DNA of 64,000 nt from Calothrix sp. PCC 6303. Lineage in GTDB: Bacteria; Cyanobacteriota; Cyanobacteriia; Cyanobacteriales; Nostocaceae. The notes beneath the pieces were generated by a model. That model did no database searches. It had not been told where the DNA came from and saw only the letters and a program-made list of their open reading frames with translations. Positions 24,188 to 32,893 of this stretch are shown piece after piece. Position 1 is the stretch's first letter. Every line of letters starts with the position of its first letter. Both the position numbers and the translations under genes were made by a program. Where the stretch lies: assembly GCF_000317435.1 (NCBI RefSeq), contig NC_019751.1, positions 3,224,001 through 3,288,000 of the forward strand, given 5' to 3'.

Positions 24188-24210
24188 TAGTAAATTTGAT
24201 TGATTTGGAA

Positions 24211-24579
24211 TTAGTAATGAGTATTTTCTGCAATTACTTCTGCTTGACTTGCTACGAGGTTACGCTCTACATATTCCCGTCTGCGTTGCCAGGAAATTTC
24301 ATGTTCTGCAAGCAAATCTTCTAAGGTTTTACCAAATTTACGATTGGCATATTCAAGCAATTGTTCCAGGGAATATCGCTTTTCTTCCACCTTGCCGAAA
24401 TCATTGCCAAATCGTTCTTTGAATTCATCCCAGCTAAAGGTATCTTTTAGGGTGCGCTTTGCTACTAATCCACACAGAGAACGGATGGAATAGTAGACTT
24501 TGGTATATACTCTTTCTGAGTAATCGCTAACGGCATAATCGCCTAATACAGAATCACCGATCGCCTGAAAAGTAGTCAC
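24211..24579 (-). CDS. Hypothetical protein
   Basis: This 122-residue soluble, helix-rich protein carries YSERVYTKVYYSIRSLCGLVAKRTLKDTFSWDEFKERFG and an EEKRYSLEQLLEYANRKFGKTLEDLLAEHEIS region, followed by basic WQRRREYVERN. There is no membrane segment and no recognised family. It sits in the minus-strand run of small genes, and its codon use looks like that of its neighbours. Confidence 0.55.
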   Translation of the reverse strand: MTTFQAIGDSVLGDYAVSDYSERVYTKVYYSIRSLCGLVAKRTLKDTFSWDEFKERFGNDFGKVEEKRYSLEQLLEYANRKFGKTLEDLLAEHEISWQRRREYVERNLVASQAEVIAENTHY

Positions 24580-24649
24580 TGATGATTTACGTGCAGCTAT
24601 GATTCAAATACCTCTTAAATCTTTCATTTACCTATTGGCGTTAGCCTTG

Positions 24650-24898
24650 TTAAAACCATACATTTTCGTCACAATCGCCCAATAAATCGACTTGTTCTCG
24701 ATAATCTTGGTAGTCGATTTCTAATTGCCGTAAATCTGTATCGGACATTAAATTTTGTAGTTCATGGACGATTTCTCTAACGTGATTTTCCTCACTAATA
24801 CCTGAATAGTAGGTTTTGATAAATTTGTCAGCTTTGGTCATGAAGTGTTCGAGATTGGTAATGAATGTTTGCTCGTTGCTGATTGCTTGCACCATCAT
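24650..24898 (-). CDS. Small acidic hypothetical protein
   Basis: This 82-residue, strongly acidic, all-helical protein contains FMTKADKFIKTYYSGIS and EIVHELQNLMSDTDLRQLEIDYQDY. AGGAG lies 5 bases before ATG 24898. I do not recognise a family. It has the size and charge of a plasmid accessory or antitoxin-type protein, but no partner is evident. Confidence 0.55.
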   Translation of the reverse strand: MMVQAISNEQTFITNLEHFMTKADKFIKTYYSGISEENHVREIVHELQNLMSDTDLRQLEIDYQDYREQVDLLGDCDENVWF

Positions 24899-24922
24899 GT
24901 TTCTCCTAATATTTAATTTTTT

Positions 24923-25285
24923 TTAATATTCACTGGGGAGCATGAGAACTGTTGCTATCAAATAAAGCTTGATGTGACTTACTGGAAAATCCGTATATTC
25001 GATTTCCTGTCGTAATACTTCTTGGTTACTATCCCATTCACAAATCAAAATGCCGGAATTATTTTCAACTCGCAAATGCCAGATTTGAAATTCTCGTAAA
25101 TTAGGATTGGAGAGGAATTGTTTTGTTTGATGGGAGAAAATAGCATCCAATAACCAATAGCTGCTTGTTTCCGAAGCTAAGTATTTGATTCCGTCTGTAT
25201 ATTTCAAACCGAGCCAGTGTTTGTAGAGAGTTGTTGAACCAGTAAATTGATTGAGTTCGGTTGTTATTTGTTATGGAGTTTTCAT
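24923..25285 (-). pseudogene. DUF6876-like gene with an in-frame stop near its start
   Basis: The frame read from ATG 25285 is MKTP, then TAA at 25273-25271, then QITTELNQFTGSTTLYKHWLG running straight into KYTDGIKYLASETSSYWLLDAI and on to a stop at 24923. The stretch after the stop codon, including the QFTGSTTLYKHWLG part, is what DUF6876-type proteins have at their N terminus. The only ATG after the stop (25207) would remove it. Either codon 5 is a nonsense mutation or translation begins at a non-AUG codon after it. No Shine-Dalgarno is visible at either place. The remaining body looks intact. Confidence 0.5.
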
Positions 25286-25346
25286 GTTTTAAATCTCTGG
25301 ATTTTACAGATATCACAGTTCCATAGGTGTGAGCCGTAAAATCAAA

Positions 25347-25371
25347 GCTGCTGGCGAGAGATACCAGCAGC
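25347..25371 (-). terminator. Probable terminator of the 25403-25675 gene
   Basis: A perfect GCTGCTGG/CCAGCAGC stem with a nine-base loop, read leftwards, is followed by TTTGATTTT. It lies about 30 bases past the stop of the minus-strand gene. Confidence 0.65.
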
Positions 25372-25402
25372 AAAGGTTTTTATTATTAGAAATTCATAGT
25401 AG

Positions 25403-25675
25403 TCATTTTTGCTTTAGCAACAGTTGTGAGCAAACTAATTCATCTACTGTTGCCAAATCTTCTTCGGTAAATTCTTCGCAAAATCCTTGCGGATAATCAA
25501 AAACCACTGTGTAGTTCCAGGTATTTACACAGTTGTAATCTAATCGCAATCCCGTAACTTGACCTGTTATCCATTTTTTGGGATTACAATTACTTTTAAT
25601 TGCGACTTGTTCGCCGAATATATACTTGGGCGGTTTCGCAAATGGGTGAGTGAATGTGATGTTGATGGTGTTCAC
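25403..25675 (-). CDS. Hypothetical protein, beta-rich
   Basis: This 90-residue protein starts at GTG 25675. FGEQVAIKSNCNPKKWITGQVTGLRL and WNYTVVFDYPQGFCEEFTEEDL suggest a small SH3-like or KOW-like beta barrel, as in plasmid accessory proteins that modulate binding. The family is not recognised. A hairpin terminator follows. Confidence 0.55.
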   Translation of the reverse strand: MNTINITFTHPFAKPPKYIFGEQVAIKSNCNPKKWITGQVTGLRLDYNCVNTWNYTVVFDYPQGFCEEFTEEDLATVDELVCSQLLLKQK

Positions 25676-25795
25676 AGGTTGATTCCATTGACTTCACTCA
25701 CTTTTTTGGCGTGAGCCATCAGTAATTTTTTATACTTGCAGAAATATTGTTCTCTTCATATTTATTAATGCTTCTCTGCTTTAAGCGATACTATT

Positions 25796-26146
25796 TTAGG
25801 AGACATTTGCAGTATCCTCATCCAGAGAATGCCCTGAAGTGGCATTTAAATCTGTTTTTTTGCCGTGACGCTTAACGGAACTAGAGACGTTATCAGTGTC
25901 TTGTACGTTAATCGGGTCTTGCGAATAATCTAGCAAATCATTTGGTGTTATGGGTTCATCTAAATCCTCAGCTAACTCATTTAAAGCATTGCATAATGAA
26001 TTTAATGCCACACCATCCAAGCGCGGCATCGTTTTGGCGTTTCTGAGAGCAGAAATAGCATTTGGTCCTACATCTAATCTGCTGGCTAGGCTTACGCCCT
26101 TAATGTTGTGCCTAGCCATAATTTCTTTAAGTCGCCACCTAATCAA
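25796..26146 (-). CDS. XRE-family (Cro/C1-type) helix-turn-helix regulator
   Basis: This 116-residue protein begins MIRWRLKEIMARHNIKGVSLASRLDVGPNAISALRNAKTMP, the compact XRE fold seen in YozG-like proteins; the HTH spans about residues 15-40. A PNDLLDYSQ stretch follows, and the tail of 45 residues is hydrophilic and probably disordered. The start is a TTG at 26146, chosen because the MIRW beginning is usual for the family. It probably regulates the adjacent small plasmid genes or itself. Confidence 0.7.
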   Translation of the reverse strand: MIRWRLKEIMARHNIKGVSLASRLDVGPNAISALRNAKTMPRLDGVALNSLCNALNELAEDLDEPITPNDLLDYSQDPINVQDTDNVSSSVKRHGKKTDLNATSGHSLDEDTANVS

Positions 26147-26442
26147 TGTCTAAACACATAGATTCAACATCTTTAATGTACTTGTAGCTGCCCATTTAAA
26201 CAAATTGCTCTCTGAAGTATATTTAATCCAGTTGAAAACATATAAATATTTTTCACAAGCACAGAAATATTTCTCTGAGGTGTATTAAAATTTAAATATA
26301 AATAGAAAGCGATCGCAACTTTTCTTGGCAGAACGGGCGATCGCCTTCAACAGATAACTAGCTAGTGACGTGATAGGCTTGCCTAAATCTACGCAAATCA
26401 CGTATTTATTATTTGAGAAGCCTTTAATAAAACCAGACAATT
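26147..26442. other. Intergenic region between divergent genes
   Basis: 296 AT-rich bases contain AAGCGATCGC and GGGCGATCGCC sites near 26308-26345. Apart from these HIP1-type sites I see no hairpin terminator or other feature. Promoters for the XRE gene and the following plus-strand gene must lie here. Confidence 0.3.
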
Positions 26443-26730
26443 GTGCATTATGGAGGCGATGAACTCAGGAAACTAAAATTGGAACCGCTTGAATTTTGCC
26501 GAAAATGGGTCAAATCACCACAACCTGGAGAACGTGGTTATTACAAAGTTTGTGTAAGGTTTCTCGCAAAGGCTACGGGATTGTCGGAACGCACTGTCGA
26601 GGGCTGGGGAGCAGAATTTTCCAACCATCCAGATTATGTTCTCATAACTTTAAAAAAGGAGGATACAATTCTTCAAATTCGAGAACTTGTCAAACAAAAC
26701 GATTTATCTGATTTTATCGATGAGAAATAA
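26443..26730 (+). CDS. Small protein with a TVEGW motif, possible DNA-binding
   Basis: This protein of about 95 residues starts at GTG 26443; GGAGG at 26452 would also suit a downstream non-ATG start. The central VRFLAKATGLSERTVEGWGAEF is a helix-turn-helix-like segment. A similar segment, TLTGYHERTVEGWFYG, occurs in the protein at 28312-28716. The two small proteins flank the coiled-coil gene and are probably distant paralogues of plasmid regulators. The family is otherwise unknown. Confidence 0.5.
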   Translation: MHYGGDELRKLKLEPLEFCRKWVKSPQPGERGYYKVCVRFLAKATGLSERTVEGWGAEFSNHPDYVLITLKKEDTILQIRELVKQNDLSDFIDEK

Positions 26731-26775
26731 ACACGTAATTAGCGTATAATTAAATTAAATTTTCTCAAAACCAAA

Positions 26776-26810
26776 ACCCCCCGCATCGACTCGCAATCTA
26801 ACCGGAGGGT
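26776..26810 (+). other. Hairpin with GCATCGA loop, copy B, in the leader of the coiled-coil gene
   Basis: ACCCCCC and GGAGGGT arms enclose a loop starting GCATCGACTCG, 34 bases before the ATG at 26845. It is related to copy A at 24158-24187. It could be an mRNA leader structure or protein-binding site. Confidence 0.4.
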
Positions 26811-26844
26811 ATGGTTCTCACTGTAAACAGGAGTTATCTCTATT

Positions 26845-28248
26845 ATGTCTTGTATCGAGCTTCCAGTCACCTACTCGTTTGATTACAGTAACTTTTCTAA
26901 ACCAGAACTAGAACTAAAAGCCCAAACAACACTATCAAACTTCCTGGGCTTTGTTCGTCAGACTTTTGATGGTCTTCTAGAGATTGGGCGATCGCTCCAA
27001 GATTTCTACTTCGACTGCCTTGCATTTTGTCCCAATGGCAAGAAAGTGTTCTCTGAATGGCTTGCTTCACCTGATTTTGGTGCATCACGCTATATTGCCT
27101 CCTCAGCGATGGAAATTAGCGCTTGGTTCGATAAATTGCCAGTGCGATCGCAGCGTTTAATCCGTCAAAATGTCCAAAATTGGAGCGTTTCTGCGCTACG
27201 ACAGTTAACCAAAGTCAGCCACGATTTGGTTAAAGAACTTGTACGATCAGGTAAAAAGACAGCCGCACAAGTCAAGGAGCAGCGAGGGAGTGAGAGAGCC
27301 AGAGAGGGAGGAAATAAGCAAGCATTTTCTAGTGAGGACGCTAATCAAATTTCTTCCCCAATCCCCGAATTAGTCCCAGGAATGCGAATAGTCGTTAAGG
27401 AAGAGAATACGGGTTGGAATGGGAGCAGTGGGATAATCATGTCCAAGCGGCAGGATGACTTCTGGGTATTGCTTGACCATACGATCGCTCAGGGGATGGA
27501 GGTAAAACACTTGCTCAAACCATACCAAATCGAACTAGAAACTCAACAACCAGTTCAAAAACCAACTTCCCAAGAGCTTTTTACTGCTGCCCAAGTCGAA
27601 CAAAAAGTCGCAGATGCTTTAGCACAAAGGGAACGCGAAAAAGCAGAGTCTGAACAGGGACGGTTTGTAGAAATTCGGGATGCTGCATTGCAAGCTGCAA
27701 AACGAGAAATCCTTGCTGCTCAGGAATATGCTCGTGCGTTAGCGAAGCTTATCGAAGATATCGCACAGAAAAACCAAGATTTGCTCGAACAATTAGCAAG
27801 CAAAGATTTGGAAATGCGATCGCTCAACGCATTACAAACCAAAAATCAACAATTAGAAAAACGAGTCGCAGAATTAGAAAAAGCCCTTGAAAACTCTAGT
27901 GCGAACAATTGGGGCAATACCTTTAGCAATCAAGCTGCAAAGGTGGTTAACTCGGAGTTGGAGAAAACTATCGAACCGTTGATGTCCGAAGTCGATCGCC
28001 TAAACAACGTACTTTCCCAGAAAGAGCAAGAAATTGTTCGGCTTCAAATGAGTAGTGGTCAAGAATCAGATGCAGTTTTAGCAGAGTTTGGCGAGATTGG
28101 GGAAAGATTTGGTTGGCAAGGTTGGAGCAGTCGCGGGTATCGTGCTGCGAGTGGGATGTTTTGCACGGGCATAAATGCGATCGCTCAATTTATTGCCGAC
28201 CTAAAATCATCTTCTCCCACTTACCAACAGCAAGAAATCGCATTTTAG
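26845..28248 (+). CDS. Coiled-coil plasmid protein with KOW-like segment
   Basis: This 467-residue protein has three parts. The N-terminal 140 residues form a helical domain with VRQTFDGLLEIGRSLQDFY and FSEWLASPDFGASRYIASSAMEISAWF, like helical plasmid proteins that recognise cellular factors (DUF3102-like, weak). Residues about 175-235 form a KOW/SH3-like segment (LVPGMRIVVKEENTGWNGSSG, then WVLLDHT). From about 250 to 410 there is a long coiled coil with KNQDLLEQLASKDLEMRSL and LEKRVAELEKALE. CAGGAG lies about 10 bases before ATG. A partition or scaffold role is possible but is inferred only from architecture. Confidence 0.55.
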   Translation: MSCIELPVTYSFDYSNFSKPELELKAQTTLSNFLGFVRQTFDGLLEIGRSLQDFYFDCLAFCPNGKKVFSEWLASPDFGASRYIASSAMEISAWFDKLPVRSQRLIRQNVQNWSVSALRQLTKVSHDLVKELVRSGKKTAAQVKEQRGSERAREGGNKQAFSSEDANQISSPIPELVPGMRIVVKEENTGWNGSSGIIMSKRQDDFWVLLDHTIAQGMEVKHLLKPYQIELETQQPVQKPTSQELFTAAQVEQKVADALAQREREKAESEQGRFVEIRDAALQAAKREILAAQEYARALAKLIEDIAQKNQDLLEQLASKDLEMRSLNALQTKNQQLEKRVAELEKALENSSANNWGNTFSNQAAKVVNSELEKTIEPLMSEVDRLNNVLSQKEQEIVRLQMSSGQESDAVLAEFGEIGERFGWQGWSSRGYRAASGMFCTGINAIAQFIADLKSSSPTYQQQEIAF

Positions 28249-28311
28249 ATTTTCATCAAATTAGATTTGTGTCGAATTTTGCTGTTGATTAAAGATGGCG
28301 ATGGATTTGAC

Positions 28312-28716
28312 ATGGGGAAAATTCAGTTAAACAAAGAAATTGAAATGCAGTTTCATCTTGAACAACAAACTAACACCAAGAAAATTCCTCGGTGGTTTGC
28401 AAAGTTTATATTACGACAAACACAAAACAACCCAAATATTCAACAGATAGTTTTCACACTTCTCGAACCCATGACACCACAAGAATGGTGCTTAATTTGG
28501 ATACCAGTTATCCATCCTGGAATCGAATTGCCCTGTGATGGAGAACGAAATCATACAGGATATATGAAAGCTTGTCTCACGACTTTATCAACATTAACCG
28601 GGTATCACGAGCGAACCGTGGAAGGATGGTTTTATGGGAAGCCTTACCATTATTCGGTAGAAATTTTACTGCGATGCTTTCATTTAGTGTTTACATTGCA
28701 GCAATATTTAAACTAA
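28312..28716 (+). CDS. Small protein with TVEGW motif, second copy
   Basis: The protein has about 134 residues from ATG 28312; the frame is open 15 codons upstream to a TTG. The C-terminal part has TTLSTLTGYHERTVEGWFYGKPYHYS, resembling the segment in the protein at 26443-26730. The N-terminal part has RWFAKFILRQTQNNPNIQQIVFTLLEP and WCLIWIPVIHPGIELP. No further family can be assigned. The start choice is uncertain. Confidence 0.45.
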   Translation: MGKIQLNKEIEMQFHLEQQTNTKKIPRWFAKFILRQTQNNPNIQQIVFTLLEPMTPQEWCLIWIPVIHPGIELPCDGERNHTGYMKACLTTLSTLTGYHERTVEGWFYGKPYHYSVEILLRCFHLVFTLQQYLN

Positions 28717-29414
28717 TAAATTATGGATCTTCTGTAGGCGTTATCCTAGACTTTCAACTACAATTCGGAATTAACCTTTGATAGCAAGGCTTTTGGATAT
28801 GGGTCATACACCCATGTTCCCATCATTAACCCCCAATACTCTTGGTAACAATTTCACGATATTGCGAAAAAAGTATGTGAGTATTTTAATTACATATCAA
28901 AAATATAAAAACTACTTCATCATACAAGTTTTCAGATATTCTCAAAAATTGTGAGGAAAATGGGATAGATTATATTAAGTATATAGTTGTTATATTTTAT
29001 ACTTAATTAATAAAAATAGTTTCTAATTTTTTTATGTGCTGCCATGCTCCGTTGCGTCAGCTTCCTGTAGGGTAAGCTATCACGCACCTAAATCAAACAA
29101 TTCAGTGTCTGTAATGCTTTTATAGTCCTGGTTTCTATTTCAAATTAAATGCCGAGCAGCAGCCGCTTGACAGTGATCGCTTGCAATACAAGACTCAAAC
29201 CTACCCCTGTTAAGGTGTACTAACAATGTACTAGCCAGAAGTCCCATTCTTACGTTCTACCTCCAATCGTAGAACCTAAATTTTGAACGCAAGCATTATT
29301 TTTTGCTTTCAATTTTTAATGGATGCGGTGCTGAAACCCTTATAAATTCAGGAAGAATTCTAGTACACCTCTGCTATTGTCGTAGCGAACTGAGAATGAC
29401 TAAACTAGTAGTAG
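28717..29414. other. Long intergenic region, no gene seen
   Basis: 698 AT-rich bases separate convergent genes. Pieces of dispersed repeats (TGCTCCGTTGCGTCAGCTTC near 29048) are visible. No open frame with a plausible start, tRNA-like fold or tandem repeat stands out. Confidence 0.4.
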
Positions 29415-30704
29415 TTATACATACAAGCGATCGCGGAAATATAGCTGATATAATTTACATCTGACTTTTACCCCATTACCCCCTTGTTTAATTAATCCCA
29501 TTCCCTCTAATTTATAAATTTCTATAGTCTTTGTAGCTAAATCTACAACTTGTTGATTAATTATCTGTTTAAAAACTGATAATAATTCTCGATTAGGCTG
29601 GAGAATTTTTGAAATTTCCATTAAATGTTGTCGATATATTCCTCCATCATTAGGTGCTTCTTCAATTAGTTGTTTGACGGTGAGATGGCGATAATATAGA
29701 TGATAAAAAGCTAATCGCACTAGATATGGATGCCCTCCTACCATCTTCATAATGGAAATAGTATCTTCTTCAGTAACTAAATGACGAAGTGCTAAAATTT
29801 TCACTTGTTCTGGGCTAAATTCTTCTAATTGAATCACTAAACCCACATTACCAAAAGGAGATTCATTGATATCTAATTGTCCATAATATTGTGTCGAGTG
29901 AGAGATTACTAATCGCAACTTTTCCCAAGTTTCAGATTCTTTACCTCTTTCATGCCAGTATCGCAACATGGGAAAAAAGTCTCGATATATTTCTGGATAT
30001 TCAAATAATATATCTACTTCATCAAGAACTAAAACTAAATTTTGCTCTAACTTTCTTAATAAATTTTGAAACAGACGAGTACAGTGTATTTTACTGGGTA
30101 GATCCTTATCCCATTCATCTAAGCTAGGTGCAGCAGGAAACTCTGACCTAAAATAAGCATAAAATCCCCGCAATAAAGTATATGTATCAGTTAATTGGTA
30201 TCTGTCAATCTGGCTCAAATTTAATTCTACAACATAATAATTTTCATTTTTAGCTTGCTCAATTATTCTTTTAATCAGAGACGTTTTTCCCATTTTATTT
30301 GGAGCTTTAATCCGAATCATCGCTCCTGGTTTCTGAATTTGTTGATAACAGACAGATTCACAATCATCCCGCTTTATATAATACGGTGATTTGAGCGGCT
30401 CTGAACCTTGAGGTAAATCAGGATTTGAACTATAGCCGTACTTTTCTAAAAGTTTTGGATGCACTAATTCAGGTTGATATTTAATAAATAACTCTACTAA
30501 ACTATCTTTCCAATTACCAGGATTATTTATTTGGAATTTTTCACAGATATTTTTAATATGCTTAATGGCAAGGGTTCGATCATTAGCACCGATGCTATTG
30601 ACTATTTCTTGATCTGTTAGACCTTGTATAAATAGCTCTAGTACCTGTTTTTGAGTAGGAGTTAAAACTTTAGCATAAATCCTGTCAAAATCTTTTTTAT
30701 TCAT
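29415..30704 (-). CDS. LuxR-type HTH / AAA-like ATPase
   Basis: The start is set at ATG 30704 (MNKKDFDRIY); the frame is open six codons further to a TTG. The protein (429 residues) begins with a helix-turn-helix of the LuxR/FixJ kind (LTPTQKQVLELFIQGLTDQEIVNSIG). An AAA-like ATPase domain follows, with P-loop KAPNKMGKTSL near residue 133 and Walker B LVLVLDEVDILFE near residue 228. The end has a winged-helix look (TIEIYKLEGMGLIKQ). The ATPase resembles that of the AAA-like/WD40 protein at 38474. In cyanobacteria such proteins are part of STAND-type sensing systems. The gene is divergent from the HtrA-like protease gene. Confidence 0.75.
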   Translation of the reverse strand: MNKKDFDRIYAKVLTPTQKQVLELFIQGLTDQEIVNSIGANDRTLAIKHIKNICEKFQINNPGNWKDSLVELFIKYQPELVHPKLLEKYGYSSNPDLPQGSEPLKSPYYIKRDDCESVCYQQIQKPGAMIRIKAPNKMGKTSLIKRIIEQAKNENYYVVELNLSQIDRYQLTDTYTLLRGFYAYFRSEFPAAPSLDEWDKDLPSKIHCTRLFQNLLRKLEQNLVLVLDEVDILFEYPEIYRDFFPMLRYWHERGKESETWEKLRLVISHSTQYYGQLDINESPFGNVGLVIQLEEFSPEQVKILALRHLVTEEDTISIMKMVGGHPYLVRLAFYHLYYRHLTVKQLIEEAPNDGGIYRQHLMEISKILQPNRELLSVFKQIINQQVVDLATKTIEIYKLEGMGLIKQGGNGVKVRCKLYQLYFRDRLYV

Positions 30705-30891
30705 AATTATATGACTTAGCAATTATACTTTATAATATCAAAAAATCTGAATTTACATAAACGTGAATTTTTATTCACATTAGAGAACAATTTAGGCGGA
30801 CATGTGAAATTTTCTTCATTTTTTTAGTTAGGCGTGTGTAATAAATTAACATAATTTCAACGCTCATAAGTCATTTTAATAATATCAAAAC

Positions 30892-32013
30892 ATGAACAGA
30901 AAATTGTTACAGGTTATCACATCGGCAAGTTTGACGGGTTTCCTAGTTGGTGGAGGAACACAGATTATTACTCACACTTTAGGAATTGCAGAATTAAAAC
31001 CTGTCATGGCACAAGGGAAAAGATCGACCTCTGTTGTCGCACAAAGGTCTGAAGAACAAACTCGCATAGCAGTATATGAAAAAGCCAGTCCCGCCGTAGT
31101 AACTATCAAGCATGGTGATGTTGTTGGTAGTGGCTTTATCGCTTCTCCTGATGGTTTAGTCTTAACTAATGCTCACGTTCTCGAAAATGCTCCCGCTACT
31201 GTGACGGTGATTTTGAAAGATGAAACAGAAGTTGTAGCTGATGTGATTGGTTTTCAGGGAGAAGGTTTAGATTTAGCCGCTTTAAAAATTCGTGATCGCC
31301 GCCGTTTACCCACCCTACGTTTAGCTGCACCTGGAATAGCGAAAGTGGGACAGTCGGTGTATGCGATCGGGTCGCCTTTTGGTTTAGAGAATAGTTTTAC
31401 CAGTGGGATAGTCAGTCGGATTGATCGCAAACGAGGCTGGATTCAACACGATGCAGCGATTAATCCTGGTAATTCTGGGGGACCACTGCTTAATTCTAAA
31501 GCAGAAGTAATGGGAATCAATACTTTATTAATCAATCCTAGTGGTAAGAGTAACGCAGGTATTGGCATAGCGATCGCAGTCGATCAGGTGCAAACTTTTT
31601 TAGTCGCACTACAGCAGAGTGACAGTTCTTTAGTCGCACAACAACCACAACCTCGCAGCAGTGACAAGACAAGCGATAGAAATTTACCTGTTGATGGTGA
31701 AACTGTGACAGCAACTTTAAAACGTGGTGATAGTGTGCTACCGAATAATACTTATTATCAGGTTTACACCTTTGCAGGTCGAGCAGGTCAACAGGTGACG
31801 ATTGAAATGAATAGCAACCAAATAGATCCGTCTTTATTTTTGGTATCAGCTAATCAAGAAAAGGTCATTGAACAAAACGATGATATCTCACCTAATAATT
31901 TTAATGCTCGATTGGTAGCTACTTTGCCGGAAGATGGAATTTATTTGGTAGTTGCTAATGCTTTTGAACGCGGAGAATCAGGGAAATATAGCATCCGAGC
32001 AACTCTTAAATAA
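30892..32013 (+). CDS. HtrA/Deg-like secreted serine protease with PPC domain
   Basis: This 373-residue protein has a signal peptide (about residues 1-36, ending VMAQG), then a trypsin fold with the full triad: His95 in TNAHV, Asp127 in GLDLAAL and Ser195 in GNSGGP. Unlike typical Deg proteases it has no PDZ domain. Residues about 265-373 form instead a pre-peptidase C-terminal (PPC) beta domain (TVTATLKRGDSVLPNNTYYQ, then DGIYLVVANAF). It probably acts in the periplasm or outside the cell. It is the first gene in a plus-strand run with COP23 and the trypsin/TPR protein. Confidence 0.88.
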   Translation: MNRKLLQVITSASLTGFLVGGGTQIITHTLGIAELKPVMAQGKRSTSVVAQRSEEQTRIAVYEKASPAVVTIKHGDVVGSGFIASPDGLVLTNAHVLENAPATVTVILKDETEVVADVIGFQGEGLDLAALKIRDRRRLPTLRLAAPGIAKVGQSVYAIGSPFGLENSFTSGIVSRIDRKRGWIQHDAAINPGNSGGPLLNSKAEVMGINTLLINPSGKSNAGIGIAIAVDQVQTFLVALQQSDSSLVAQQPQPRSSDKTSDRNLPVDGETVTATLKRGDSVLPNNTYYQVYTFAGRAGQQVTIEMNSNQIDPSLFLVSANQEKVIEQNDDISPNNFNARLVATLPEDGIYLVVANAFERGESGKYSIRATLK

Positions 32014-32186
32014 ATATATTTTTTAGGGTGTACTTCCTAAGCATCCTACCTTGTGAAAGAATTTTCATACCCAGACTAACTTAATAGTAAATCGGTGAAA
32101 TTATCTGCACATTTTCAGAGATTCTAATGTCAGGTATTAGTATAAAAACAGCACCAAAAATGATTAAACCTAACGGAGATAAAGTA

Positions 32187-32720
32187 ATGAATAAGAAATC
32201 ACCCACTGGTCTTTTAGTTGTCGCAACTATTACTGTTATTGGATTGATATCTGCTATTCCTCCAAGCACAGCCCAAAGCCAAGTTAAGTTTATCTGCAAT
32301 CAAAGTTATGAACTACAGAGCGATCGCCGTTTTCCCACTACCTTTGCTTGGACATCAAGAGGGAAAACGGCTGTAATCCGATGGGTAAAAAACTTAGGTG
32401 GTTACTCTCCTCAAGACCGATGCCAAGACGTATCATCCCGTTTTCAACAAGCTTTTGATAATAAAACTCTCAACCTGATCACCAATGGTAAAGTCAAGGG
32501 TAAACCAGTGATTTGCACCGCTAAAGAATACGGCGGTGCCTGTGAAACTGTTCTGATGACCTTGCGCCCAGAAGAAAATTCATTGAGAATACTCAACGAA
32601 TTAAAGGATATTTTGGACGCTCGTCAAGTAGGACCGATCAAGCATAGTTCTGGGATTCCTCAAGTTTACTATCAAATTGATATTGAGGAGTTTTTACGCA
32701 ATGCTCCAGTAGAAAAATAG
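32187..32720 (+). CDS. COP23-domain exported protein
   Basis: The start at ATG 32187 has GGAGA about 8 bases upstream; the frame is open further 5' without a ribosome site. The protein (177 residues) has a signal peptide (GLLVVATITVIGLISAIPPSTAQ). The mature part has VKFICNQSYE, FAWTSRGKTAVIRWV, DRCQDVSSRFQQAFD and TNGKVKGKPVICTAKEYGGACETVLMTLRP. This is the pattern of COP23, a family named after a circadian-oscillating membrane polypeptide of cyanobacteria. Four cysteines probably form disulphides. COP23 genes often lie next to trypsin-like and TPR genes, as here. The molecular role is unknown. Confidence 0.8.
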   Translation: MNKKSPTGLLVVATITVIGLISAIPPSTAQSQVKFICNQSYELQSDRRFPTTFAWTSRGKTAVIRWVKNLGGYSPQDRCQDVSSRFQQAFDNKTLNLITNGKVKGKPVICTAKEYGGACETVLMTLRPEENSLRILNELKDILDARQVGPIKHSSGIPQVYYQIDIEEFLRNAPVEK

Positions 32721-32739
32721 TCTTGCGAAAAAATATTCT

Positions 32740-32863
32740 AGGACTTACGCAAGTGTTACAAAAAGTGAAAGTTTTTTATCTGTAGTAAGCGGCTCTATCC
32801 CTTATTTTGAGTACTTTAGTCCTCATTACGAGATAAAAATAATATGCCAGTTGCGTAAGTCCT
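32740..32863. mobile_element. MITE-like element, 124 bp
   Basis: The ends are perfect 13-bp inverted repeats, AGGACTTACGCAA and TTGCGTAAGTCCT. Inside, TTTTTATCTGTAG and ATTACGAGATAAAAA form a second inverted pair, so the whole element can fold. It has no coding capacity. AGGACTTACGCAA ends are widespread in cyanobacterial intergenic DNA. It lies between COP23 and the trypsin/TPR gene, whose ATG is 31 bases beyond. Confidence 0.8.
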
Positions 32864-32893
32864 GTATTCATTTACCATACCAGTTAAACAAAC

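Noticed and set aside
28717-29414. Possible RNA gene in the long gap
   Set aside because: I looked for tRNA-like cloverleafs and strong hairpins with T runs on both strands and saw none that convince.
32851-32877. Sixth copy of the regulon promoter (GCGTAA upstream of the trypsin/TPR gene)
   Set aside because: GCGTAA here is part of the MITE terminal repeat, and 15 bases on there is ACCATA, not TTCGTA.
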